A DNA stretch of 64,000 bases, from NCBI GenBank assembly GCA_963742865.1, contig CAVUNW010000003.1, positions 1 to 64,000 on the forward strand. Direction: 5' to 3'. Below the pieces are notes generated by a model. It ran no database searches and was not told the origin of the DNA. It worked only from the letters and a program-made list of their open reading frames with translations. Below, piece after piece: positions 27,983 to 36,117 of this stretch (within the stretch, counting starts at the first letter, position 1; every line of letters starts with the position of its first letter). The position numbers and the translations under genes were made by a program. The DNA is from Bog-532 sp963742865 (GTDB taxonomy: Bacteria > Actinomycetota > Actinomycetes > Streptosporangiales > Streptosporangiaceae).

Positions 27983-28704
27983 ATGACCCTCCGGACCAGG
28001 TTCTTCGCCATGACCTACGACCGCCAGATGGCCAAGGCGGAAAAAGCGGGGCTGCGCGCCCTCCGTACCGGCCTGCTCGCCGGGGCCGCCGGCCGGGTGC
28101 TCGGAGATCGGCAGCGGGACGGGGGCGAACCTGCCCTGCTACGGCCGCGCCGTCGAATCCCTGACGATGACCGAGCCGCAGCCTCCCATGCTCCGCCGCC
28201 TGCAGTGCAAGGTGCGCGAGCAGGCCCCTGACACCAAGGTCCTGCGCGCGCCGGCGGAAGACCTTCCCTTCGAGGACGGCAGCTTCGACGTAGCGGTCTC
28301 GGTACTGGTGCTGTGCGGAGTTGACGATCAGCCCCGGGCATTGCGGGAATTGAGGCGGGTGCTCCGGCCCGGCGGCCAGCTCCTGTTCCTTGAGCATGTG
28401 CGTTCCGGCGACCCCGGCCTGGCCCATTTCCAGGACCGGATGAACTGGCTAAACCGGTCTGGTCGTCTGCTGTGACTGCAACCGCCCGACGCTGGATTCC
28501 ATCCGGGAAGCGGGCTTCACCGTCACGCGGGCCGAGCACACCGTGCTGCCGAAGGCCCCGAAGTTCGTGCGCCCCGCCATCATCGGCAGCGCAACCGCAC
28601 CCGCTGATCGGCCCGCCGGTTCTCCGCGCCAGCACGCGCCGGGGGAACCGTACACGCGGTCCAGTCCGCAGGGCGGACAGGGCGCGGTACGTCCGTTCGG
28701 CTGA
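27983..28704 (+). pseudogene. Class I SAM-dependent methyltransferase, two frame changes
   Basis: Begins MTLRTRFFAMTYDRQMAKAEK at ATG 27983. Near 28105 one extra base moves the frame in the middle of the SAM-binding motif, which repaired reads RVLEIGSGTGANLPCYG. The second frame continues TEPQPPMLRRL, APAEDLPFEDGSFDVAVSVLVLCGV, LRELRRVLRPGGQLLFLEHV and stops at 28475. In the third frame the C-terminus goes on (CNRPTLDSIREAGFT, LPKAPKFVRPAIIG) to TGA at 28702-28704. It belongs to the small-molecule or ubiquinone/menaquinone-type methyltransferases. Convergent with the VIT gene 13 bases away. Confidence 0.75.
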
Positions 28705-28717
28705 AAAAGAGCGGCCG

Positions 28718-29482
28718 TCAGCCGATGGCAGTGCCGAAGAGATGCCCGATGCCGTAGGTGAAAGCGAGCCCGAGCGCGCCGCCGATGACGACCCGCAGGA
28801 CGGCGCGGCGGACGTTGCTGCCGCCGATGCGGGCGCTCAGGGCCCCGGCCAGGCCGAGAGCGATGAGAACGGCGATGAACGTGACCGGGACCCGCAGCGA
28901 TGCCGGGGGCAGCAAAATGGCCAGCAGCGGCAGCGCAGCCCCCGACGTGAACGACAGCGCCGACGCGCCCGCGGCCTGGAAGGGATGAGCGAGGTCGTTG
29001 GGGTCGATGTGCAGCTCGGCGTCGAGATGGGCGGCCAGGGGATCCCGGGCGGTGAGCTCCTCGGCGACGGTCCGGGCGGTCACCGCGGACAGGCCCTTGG
29101 CTTCGTAGAGGGCGGTCAGCTCGGTCAGCTCGTCCTGCGGGCTATCCGCGAGCTCGCGTTTCTCCTGGGCGAGCTGCGCGAGCTCGCTGTCGCGCTGGCT
29201 GGAGACCGATACGTACTCGCCCAGGGCCATCGACACCGCGCCGGCGACCAGCCCGGCCAGCCCGGCGGTGAAGATGGGACCGCGGGACGAGGTAGCGCCG
29301 GCGACCCCGATGACGATGCCAGCGACCGAGACGATGCCGTCATTGGCTCCCAGGACCGCGGCCCGCAGCCAGTTCAGGCGCCCCGCGCTCCCGCCCGAAT
29401 GGGCCTCGGCGGAATGGGTCTCCCGGCCGTCGGCGGCCGCGTGGACCTGAGCCGCGGACGGCATCTCCTCATCGGCACCCAT
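28718..29482 (-). CDS. VIT1/CCC1-family iron/manganese transporter
   Basis: 254 residues. A hydrophilic N-terminus is followed by LRAAVLGANDGIVSVAGIVIGVAGA (first helix with the family's N-D-G motif) and GLVAGAVSMALGEYVSVSSQRDSE (second helix). A cytosolic metal-binding helical domain rich in Glu/Ala lies at about 100-165, and three C-terminal helices follow (SFTSGAALPLLAILL, VTFIAVLIALGLAGALSA, VIGGALGLAFTYGIG). It moves Fe2+ or Mn2+ across the cytoplasmic membrane. ATG at 29482 with AGAGGGG upstream is preferred over 29515. Confidence 0.9.
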   Translation of the reverse strand: MGADEEMPSAAQVHAAADGRETHSAEAHSGGSAGRLNWLRAAVLGANDGIVSVAGIVIGVAGATSSRGPIFTAGLAGLVAGAVSMALGEYVSVSSQRDSELAQLAQEKRELADSPQDELTELTALYEAKGLSAVTARTVAEELTARDPLAAHLDAELHIDPNDLAHPFQAAGASALSFTSGAALPLLAILLPPASLRVPVTFIAVLIALGLAGALSARIGGSNVRRAVLRVVIGGALGLAFTYGIGHLFGTAIG

Positions 29483-29609
29483 GGCTGTCGGTGATCCCCT
29501 CTGCTTGCGCGGCAAAACCTTCTGGCGCGGTCAGCTTCGACACGACTGTAGATGATTGCGCGCGCTGCCAGGGATCGGACAATGGGAGGATGAGCAGCCG
29601 GAGGCAGCG

Positions 29610-30728
29610 ATGAGCGTACCGGGCGGGCCGACGCGGCGCGTCGCGGCGCACGGATTCGGGATTGTGGGCGCCGGGACCATCGGGGCGTTCCACGCCTCGG
29701 CGATCGCGATGGTGCCGAACGCCCGGCTGGTGGCGGCCACCGACAGTGTGCCGCCCCGCGCCCGGGACTTTGCCGCCGAGCATGGCTGTGCCGCCGAGCT
29801 CAGCCTCGATGCCCTGCTGAGGCGGGATGACATCGATGTGGTGGCGGTGTGCGTGCCCAGCGGCCTGCACGCCGAGGTGGGCATCAGGGCGGCGGCAGCC
29901 GGGAAGCACCTGGTGATCGAGAAGCCGATCGACGTGCGCCTGGACGCCGCCGACCGCCTGGCCGAGGCGGCCAAGGCAGCGGGAAGCGTGATGACGGTGA
30001 TCTCCCAGCATCGTTTCGATCCCGGGCTCATCGAGCTGCGCCGCCTGATCGATGACGGAGCGCTTGGCCGCCTGCTGCTGGGCCAGGCGACCACGAAGTG
30101 GTATCGGGGGCAGGCCTACTACGACAGCGCGGACTGGCGCGGCACCTGGGCCATGGACGGCGGAGCCCTGATGAACCAGGGCATTCACTACGCCGATCTG
30201 CTGGCCTGGTGCATGGGCCCCGCGGCCGAGGTGACCGCGATCACCGCTCGCCAGGCGCACGAAATGGAAGCCGAGGACTGTGCGCTGGCCATCGTGAGGT
30301 TCGGCTCCGGCGCCGTCGGGACGATCACCGCCAGCACCGCTGTCGTCCCCGGCTTCGCCCAGCGCCTGGAAATCAGCGGTACGGAGGGCACCGTGATCGT
30401 CGAGGACGGCGTGGTCATCTACCAGGGTTTCGGCAGCGACCTGGCCGGCCAGGAACTGACCGGCGGCAACGTGGCCACCGGCGTGACGGTCCCGGCCGTC
30501 GCCGCCAGCGCTGCCGGCCTGGACGCCGCCCCGCACGCCGCGCAGATCGCCGACCTGCTCGCGGCCATCGACGAGGGCCGCGAGCCGCGGGTGACCGCGG
30601 CCGACGCACGCACCACCCTGGAGCTGGTCTGCGCGGTCTATCAGTCGGCGCGAGAGGGCCTGCCGTCATTCTCCCGGCGCGCCGCTCGGACGAGGCCGGG
30701 GAGGACCACGGGACCCATGGGGCTGTGA
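29610..30728 (+). CDS. Gfo/Idh/MocA-family NAD(P)-dependent oxidoreductase
   Basis: 372 residues. A Rossmann domain GIVGAGTIGAFHASAI begins near residue 14. The dinucleotide-binding EKPIDVRLD block (KHLVIEKPIDV, catalytic Lys) sits near residue 105, and the C-terminal alpha/beta domain has MNQGIHYADLLAWCMGP with the conserved His. It oxidises or reduces a sugar, inositol or related polyol. ATG at 29610 with GGAGGCAG six bases upstream is the chosen start. It is followed 37 bases later by a sugar-phosphate isomerase/epimerase on the same strand, so the two probably act in one sugar or inositol pathway. The tail after SREGLPSF is Arg/Gly/Thr-rich. Confidence 0.9.
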   Translation: MSVPGGPTRRVAAHGFGIVGAGTIGAFHASAIAMVPNARLVAATDSVPPRARDFAAEHGCAAELSLDALLRRDDIDVVAVCVPSGLHAEVGIRAAAAGKHLVIEKPIDVRLDAADRLAEAAKAAGSVMTVISQHRFDPGLIELRRLIDDGALGRLLLGQATTKWYRGQAYYDSADWRGTWAMDGGALMNQGIHYADLLAWCMGPAAEVTAITARQAHEMEAEDCALAIVRFGSGAVGTITASTAVVPGFAQRLEISGTEGTVIVEDGVVIYQGFGSDLAGQELTGGNVATGVTVPAVAASAAGLDAAPHAAQIADLLAAIDEGREPRVTAADARTTLELVCAVYQSAREGLPSFSRRAARTRPGRTTGPMGL

Positions 30729-30765
30729 GGCCTGGCGGGGGCGACGGGACCGAAGGGGGCACGAG

Positions 30766-31593
30766 GTGACCGTTACCCTCAGCGGCTTCGCCGACGAGAT
30801 CTCGGCCGACCTCGACGAGCAGCTCGCGGTGCTGGCCACGCATTCGATCACGCACCTGGAGCTGCGCAGTGTGTGGACAACGAACGTGGCCGACCTCGAT
30901 GACCGGCAGGTCGCCGCCGTCCAGCAGGCACTGATGAGGGCCGGGGTCACGGTCTCCGCGATCGGCTCACCGATCGGGAAGATCAGCATTGATGCGCCGC
31001 TGGCACCGGAACTGGACCGGATGCGCCGTATCGCGGACATCGCGAACGAGCTCGGCACCGCGCTCGTGCGCGTTTTCTCGTTCTTCATCCCGCCCGGTGA
31101 GCCGGAGAAGTTCCGCGGGCCGGTCATCGACCGGATGGCGGCCCTCGCCCAGATCGCGGAAGAGCGCGGCCTGGTCCTGGCGCACGAAAACGAGAAGGAA
31201 ATCTACGGGGACGTCCCGCAGCGGTGCGCCGACCTGATCGCCGCCGTTGGGTCCCCGGCGCTGCGCGCCACCTTCGACGCGGCGAACTTCGTGCAGTGCG
31301 GCGTCGTCCCGCACGCGCAGGCCTATCCGCTGCTGCGGCCCTACCTCGTCTACTTGCAGGTCAAGGATGCGCTCGCCGCCACGGGTGAGGTTGTCCCGGC
31401 CGGCCAGGGCGACGGCCAGGTAGGCCAGACGCTCGCCGCCCTGACCGGCTCGGGGTTCGCCGGTTACGTGTCGCTGGAACCGCACCTGGCCGCAGCCGGG
31501 CGCTTCGGGGGCTTCAGCGGGCCCGCCGAATTCGCGCGGGCGGCGGACGCACTCAAGGCCCTCCTGGCCGGCCTGTCGGTTCCCTGGCGCTAA
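30766..31593 (+). CDS. Sugar phosphate isomerase/epimerase (xylose-isomerase-like TIM barrel)
   Basis: 275 residues with AP-endonuclease-2/xylose-isomerase fold text: LSGFADEISADLDEQLAVLA at the start, HLELRSVW, GTALVRVFSFFIPPGE, LAHENEKEIYGD (metal-ligand Glu), TFDAANFVQCG (metal-ligand Asp), YLQVKDAL, and GYVSLEPHL (Glu). It converts one ketose or inosose into another. GTG at 30766 starts VTVTLSGFADE with CACGAG just before. It is likely co-transcribed with the preceding oxidoreductase, a pairing typical of inositol and sugar catabolic operons. Transporter genes are absent. Confidence 0.87.
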   Translation: MTVTLSGFADEISADLDEQLAVLATHSITHLELRSVWTTNVADLDDRQVAAVQQALMRAGVTVSAIGSPIGKISIDAPLAPELDRMRRIADIANELGTALVRVFSFFIPPGEPEKFRGPVIDRMAALAQIAEERGLVLAHENEKEIYGDVPQRCADLIAAVGSPALRATFDAANFVQCGVVPHAQAYPLLRPYLVYLQVKDALAATGEVVPAGQGDGQVGQTLAALTGSGFAGYVSLEPHLAAAGRFGGFSGPAEFARAADALKALLAGLSVPWR

Positions 31594-31708
31594 CCCGCTC
31601 GGGAGGCCCGGCCGCCTGGAGCGGTGCGCCACGGGGACGGTGCGTCCCCGTGGTGCTCCCAGCCGGCGGCCCGTCCGGCAGCGGCCCGTTCGGCAGCGGC
31701 CCGTCCGA

Positions 31709-33506
31709 TCAGTGGCGGGCGCGGTTGACGGCGGACAGGACGGCGCGCATGGAGGCGCTGGTGGTGTCGGCGTCGACGCCCACGCCCCACAGGGTGCGGC
31801 CGTCGATGTCGCATTCGACGTACGCCGCCGCCTGGGCGTCCGACCCGGCGGACAGTGCGTGCTCGGTGTAGTCGAGCACGCGGGTCTTGATGCCCACGGC
31901 GGTCAGCGCGTCGCAGAACGCCGAGATCGGGCCGTTGCCGGACCCCTCGATCAGCCGGGCCTCGCCGTCCGCGCGCACCTCGGCCGTCAGCACGTGCTTG
32001 GACTCGACCACCGAGGAGGCGCGGTGCCCGAGCAGGGCGACCGGGCCGTCGGCGAGGTACTCGGCGGAGAAGAGCTCCCACATCTCGGTGGGCGTGACCT
32101 CGCCGCCACCGGCGTCGGTACGCGCCTGGATGACCCGGGAGAACTCGATCTGCAGCCGGCGGGGCAGATCCAGCTGATGCTCGGCCTTCATCACGTAGCG
32201 CGACGCCGCCCTTGCCGGACTGGGAGTTCACCCGGATCACGGCCTCGTAGGTGCGGCCCACGTCCTTCGGGTCGATGGCCAGGTACGGCACGGCCCACGG
32301 GTAGTCCGCGAACGGGACGCCGGCCGCCGCGGCTTCCGCCTCCAGCGCCTCGAAGCCCTTCTTGATCGCGTCCTGATGGGACCCGGAGAACGCGGTGTAG
32401 ACGAGGTCGCCGGCGTACGGGTGGCGCGGGTGCACGGGCAGCTGGTTGCAGTACTCGACCGTGCGGCGGATCTCGTCGATGTCGGAGAAGTCGATCATCG
32501 GGTCGATGCCCTGGCTGAAGAGGTTCAGCCCAGGGTGACCAGGCAGACGTTGCCGGTCCGCTCGCCGTTGCCGAACAGGCAGCCCTCGATCCGGTCCGCG
32601 CCGGCCATGACCGCGAGCTCGGCGTCGGCCACCGCGGTGCCCCGGTCGTTGTGCGTGTGCACCGACAGGCATACGTGCTCGCGCCGGGAGAACTGGCGGC
32701 TCATCCACTCGATCTGGTCGGCGTAGACGTTCGGGGTGGACCGCTCGACGGTGCACGGGAGGTTGAAGATGATCTCCCGTCCCGCCTCGGGCTGCCAGAC
32801 GTCCAGACCGCCTCACACACCTCGATGGCGAAGTCCAGCTCGGTGTCGACGAAGATCTCCGGGGAGTACTCGTAGCCGAAGTCGGTGTCCGGCAGGAGCC
32901 GTTCGGCGTGCCGGAGCACGGAGATCGTGCCGTCGACGGCCAGCGCCCGGCACTGCTCGCGGTCCACGCCGAACACGACCCGGCGGAACAGGGGCGCGGT
33001 CGCGTTGTACAGGTGCACCGTGGCCCGCGGCGCCCCGACCAGTGACTCGACGGTCCGCTCGATGAGGTCGTCGCGGGCCTGGGTCAGCACGGAGATCTGC
33101 ACGTCAGCGGGGATGCGGCCGCCCTCGATGAGCTCACGGACGAAGTCGAAGTCGGTCTGGCTCGCGGACGGGAAGCCGACCTCGATCTCCTTGTAGCCCA
33201 TTTTGATCAGGAGGTCGAACATCTTGCGCTTGCGCGCCGGGCTCATCGGGTCGATCAGCGCCTGATTGCCGTCCCGCAGATCGGTGGACAGCCAGCGCGG
33301 AGCCTTGGTGATCGCGTTGGCCGCCAGGTCCGGTCCGGGAGATCGACGGCCTGGAAGGGCGTGTAACGGTGGCACGGCATGCCGCTCGGCTGCGGCTGGA
33401 TGGCGGCGGCCCCGATGGACCGCTGGCGTACGGAAGGCGGCGAGATGGTCCGCGCGCTTTGTTTAACGTGCTCATTCGTGGGCGCAGGCGGCTGCTGCGG
33501 ATTCAT
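31709..33506 (-). pseudogene. leuA: 2-isopropylmalate synthase, reading frame interrupted at several points
   Basis: All parts of a long-form actinobacterial LeuA are present but in different frames. The N-terminus MNPQQPPAPTNEHVK (33506) runs to the IQPQPSGMPCHRYTPF segment. From about 33330 comes the catalytic barrel (APRWLSTDLRDGNQALIDPMS, KEIEVGFPSASQTDFDF). Near 32810 the frame changes, with VHTHNDRGTAVADAELA and EGCLFGNGERTGNV. Then comes LNLFSQGIDPMIDFSDIDE from about 32530. After about 32205 the leucine-sensing C-terminal domain follows (TALTAVGIKTRVLDYTEHAL), ending SAVNRARH at 31709. It condenses acetyl-CoA with 2-oxoisovalerate to start leucine synthesis. With at least four frame changes in a gene needed for prototrophy, sequence indels are as likely as decay. 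A leucine leader lies upstream. Confidence 0.88.
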
Positions 33507-33542
33507 GATGGATGCTGCTCCTCGTCGAGGCTGCGGAGGATC

Positions 33543-33627
33543 CGGCCGGAAGCCCGGCCGCGATCTGGCCAGCGGTCACGCGAAGACTCCGCGGCGAGGG
33601 AGCGGGCCTTAACGGCCCCCGCCGCGG
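33543..33627 (-). promoter_or_regulatory. leuA leader hairpins (putative attenuator)
   Basis: Two perfect stem-loops separate the leucine leader peptide from leuA. The first (33589-33627) has an 8-bp outer stem CCGCGGCG/CGCCGCGG enclosing an inner GGGCC/GGCCC stem, with the leader peptide's stop codon in its loop. The second (33543-33560) is a 7-bp CGGCCGG/CCGGCCG stem with an AAGC loop. Overlap of the first hairpin with the end of a Leu-codon-rich peptide fits ribosome-mediated attenuation. The alternative pairing needed for an antiterminator was not worked out. Confidence 0.6.
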
Positions 33628-33656
33628 CTGCTAAGGAGGAGCAGCTCGCGCAGCAT
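33609..33656 (-). CDS. leuL: leuA leader peptide, leucine-rich (15 residues)
   Basis: ATG at 33656 opens the peptide MLRELLLLSSRGGGR with TAA at 33609-33611. Five of the fifteen residues are Leu, four of them consecutive (CTG CTC CTC CTT). It lies 102 bases before the leuA start on the same strand. There is no Shine-Dalgarno, but TACTCT sits 9 bases before the ATG, so transcription could begin at or near the start codon and the peptide may be leaderless. Such peptides sense charged tRNA-Leu and control the downstream hairpins. The short length means the call rests on its codon content and position. Confidence 0.7.
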   Translation of the reverse strand: MLRELLLLSSRGGGR

Positions 33657-33677
33657 GATGAAGTAAGAGTATCAGCT

Positions 33678-33726
33678 CGGGGGGACGACCCCCCGGACTG
33701 TGCTGGCCCGGGGGGACGACCCCCGG
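33678..33726. repeat. Two near-identical GGGGGG-ACGA-CCCCC hairpins between leuA and the GNAT gene
   Basis: CGGGGGGACGACCCCCCG (33678-33695) is a perfect 7-bp stem with an ACGA loop. A second copy with one C fewer lies at 33708-33726. They fall where the -35 region of the leuA leader promoter would be. The following 150 bases (to 33870) contain more short stems with TTCG-type loops but no gene. Confidence 0.75.
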
Positions 33727-33910
33727 AACCCCCGCTGCGCTTCGCGCCCCGCTGGGGTACTTCGCCGGCACACCGGCCGCTCGCCGGGCCGGAGGCCCGG
33801 GCTCGCTGGCCGGTTGGGCTTCGCCCACCGCCGTAAGCCGTACACATGGCCGTTCCGCACGGCCGTAAAACCAGGTGCGGGCGGGGCCGGGAGGGTGTTT
33901 TCCTGGCGGC

Positions 33911-34945
33911 GTGCGTATCGAGAAGATTGACGCCGCAGCCGATGTGGATGCGGTCCGTGCTTTGTATGGCGTCTACCGCGCGGGAGCGCCGGTGGACGAG
34001 GCGGGCAGCCCGCCCATGTCGCTCGCGGTATTCAGCGGGCTGACGAGGCGGGGCTGGTGCGACGAGCCACACGAGACCTGGCTGGCGCGCGCAGAGCCCG
34101 GAGGGCCCGGTGATCCGCCCGGCAGGCCCGGTGATGAGGTTGTGGGTGGCTACACCCTGGAACTGCCGGACCGGGAGAACCGTGACCGTGCGGGGCTCAC
34201 GCTCCGGGTGGCGCCGGCCCATCGCCGGACGGGTGCCGGCACGGCACTGCTCCGGCACGCCGCCGACCGCGCCCGCGCCCTCGGCCGCCCCACGCTGACC
34301 AGCGAGGTACAGGCGGAGACACCCGGCGACGCCTTTGCGCGCGCCATCGGCGCCACCGTCCAGCTGACCGAGGCCCGACGGACGCTGGACGTCGGCGCGA
34401 TCCCGCCGGGGTACCTGGCCGAACTGCGCGCGTCGGTCAAGGCCGCCGCGGATGGTTACACCATCCTGGACTGGTCCGGGCCGCCCCCCGAGACCTGCCT
34501 CGGCGGCGTGGCCGACCTGAACCAGGCCATGGGGGACGCGCCGCACGGGGCGGGCGAAGAGGTGCTCAGCTGGGATGTGACCCGGGTCCGCGAGGTCTAC
34601 CGGCTCGAGGCCGCGATGGGGCTGCGGCACTACTCGGTCGCGGCGCGCGAGGAGGCCACCGGGGAGCTGGCCGGGCTGACGGAGCTGTCGGTCGACCCCG
34701 CTGACCCCGAGTGGGGCCATCAGGAATTGACGGCGGTGGTCCGGGCGCACCGCGGGCACCGGCTGGGCTTGCTGCTCAAGGTGGCCATGCTCGAGCAGCT
34801 GGCCGACCGGGAACCCCGGCTCCGCTGGATCGAGACCTTCAACGCCGATTCGAACAAGCACATGATCGCGGTCAACGAGGCGCTCGGCTGCCAGGTCACC
34901 GGGCACCTGCAGTCCTGGCGGCTCGCGGCGGGGGCGGCGGCGTAG
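33911..34945 (+). CDS. Tandem GNAT-family acetyltransferase
   Basis: About 344 residues with two GNAT domains. The first has LTLRVAPAHRRTGAGTALLRHAADRARALG, the acetyl-CoA-binding R-x-x-G-x-G/A pattern, near residue 105. The second has VVRAHRGHRLGLLLKVAMLEQL near residue 285, followed by ETFNADSNKHMIAVNEALGC. It acetylates an amine of unknown identity; similar double-GNAT proteins in actinomycetes are mostly uncharacterised. GTG at 33911 (VRIEKIDAAADV) has GGGAGGG upstream and is preferred over GTG at 33875, which gives an unrelated N-terminus. Divergent from leuA. Confidence 0.85.
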   Translation: MRIEKIDAAADVDAVRALYGVYRAGAPVDEAGSPPMSLAVFSGLTRRGWCDEPHETWLARAEPGGPGDPPGRPGDEVVGGYTLELPDRENRDRAGLTLRVAPAHRRTGAGTALLRHAADRARALGRPTLTSEVQAETPGDAFARAIGATVQLTEARRTLDVGAIPPGYLAELRASVKAAADGYTILDWSGPPPETCLGGVADLNQAMGDAPHGAGEEVLSWDVTRVREVYRLEAAMGLRHYSVAAREEATGELAGLTELSVDPADPEWGHQELTAVVRAHRGHRLGLLLKVAMLEQLADREPRLRWIETFNADSNKHMIAVNEALGCQVTGHLQSWRLAAGAAA

Positions 34946-35050
34946 CAGGCGGCCGGGGAACGGCGGCGTAGCAGCGGGAACGGCGGCGTAGCAGCGGAGC
35001 ACTGGCGGCTGGACGGCTGAGAGCGCCGTCGGGGGCCGGCGGCCGGGAGC

Positions 35051-35983
35051 TCAGTCGTAGAAGCCCAGGCGGCGGAGCTGCTTGGGGTTGCGCTGCCAGT
35101 CCTTGGCCACCTTGACGTGCAGATCGAGGTAGACCCGGGTGCCCAGGAGAGCCTCGATCTGCTGGCGGGCCCGGCTGCCGACGTCCTTCAGCCGGGCGCC
35201 CTTGGTGCCGATGACGATGGCCTTCTGGCTGGGACGCTCGACGTACATCTCGGCGTGCACGTCGGTGAGGTCTTCCTGGCCGGGGCGAGGGCCCATCTCC
35301 TCCACGATCACGGCGATCGAGTGCGGCAGCTCCTCGCGCACGCCCTCCAGGGCAGCCTCACGGATCAGCTCGGCCACCATGTCCCGCTCGGGCTCGTCGG
35401 TCAGTTCGCCTTCCGGGTACAGCGGGGGCCCTTCGGGCAGGTGCGACACCAGCACGTCGGTCAGTACGTCGAGGTTGTACCCGGTGACGGCGGACACCGG
35501 CACCACGTCGGCCCACTCCCCCAGTTCAGACACGGCCGTGAGCTGCGCGACGAGCCGCTCCTGAGTGACCTCGTTGGTCTTGGTGACGATCGCGACGATG
35601 GGCGTGCCCTTGATCCCGGCAAGCTCGCGGGCAAGGTACCGGTCACCGGGGCCGATCGGCTCGGAGGCGGGAACGCAGAAGCCGATCACGTCGACCTCGG
35701 TGAGCGTCGAGCGCACCAGGCTGTCCAGCCGCTCGCCCAGCAGTGTGCGCGGCTTGTGCAGCCCGGGCGTGTCCACGATGATCAGCTGGGCGTCCGGCCG
35801 GTGCACGATCCCGCGGATGACCCGGCGGGTGGTCTGCGGACGGCTGCTGGTGATGGCCACCTTCGCGCCGACCAGCGCGTTCATCAGGGTCGACTTCCCG
35901 ACGTTCGGCCGGCCGGTGAAACACGAGAAGCCCGAGCGGAAACCCGGGCGCGCCCCGGCGTCCGCGGCCTCCTGCGACGACAT
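35051..35983 (-). CDS. era: GTPase Era, ribosome assembly factor
   Basis: About 310 residues. G1 is GRPNVGKSTLMN, G2 lies at SSRPQTTRRVIRG, G3 is DTPGLHKP and G4 is TKTNE (slightly off the usual NKxD). The C-terminal KH domain carries AIVIGTKGARLKDVGSRARQQIE and ends LRRLGFYD, the standard Era ending. It binds the 3' end of 16S rRNA during 30S maturation. ATG at 35983 (MSSQEAADAG) is preferred over 36004. In actinomycetes era usually follows the ybeY-CorC-cdd genes; here these are 8 kb away with a LuxR gene and the caspase module in between. Confidence 0.94.
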   Translation of the reverse strand: MSSQEAADAGARPGFRSGFSCFTGRPNVGKSTLMNALVGAKVAITSSRPQTTRRVIRGIVHRPDAQLIIVDTPGLHKPRTLLGERLDSLVRSTLTEVDVIGFCVPASEPIGPGDRYLARELAGIKGTPIVAIVTKTNEVTQERLVAQLTAVSELGEWADVVPVSAVTGYNLDVLTDVLVSHLPEGPPLYPEGELTDEPERDMVAELIREAALEGVREELPHSIAVIVEEMGPRPGQEDLTDVHAEMYVERPSQKAIVIGTKGARLKDVGSRARQQIEALLGTRVYLDLHVKVAKDWQRNPKQLRRLGFYD

Positions 35984-36117
35984 CACCCTCCGATTCTCGC
36001 GCATCCGGTGAGCCGAAAGACCAGTCGCCCGCTGGGCCGCGCATCGTGGCCTGTTCCTGGGGAGTTCGGGATACTAAAGTTGCGTTGCTACCGTTCGCGC
36101 TGCGGTGGGGGCATCTG

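Noticed and set aside
31709..33506. Programmed frameshifting as the explanation for leuA
   Set aside because: At least four changes at unrelated positions without slippery heptamers do not resemble programmed recoding.
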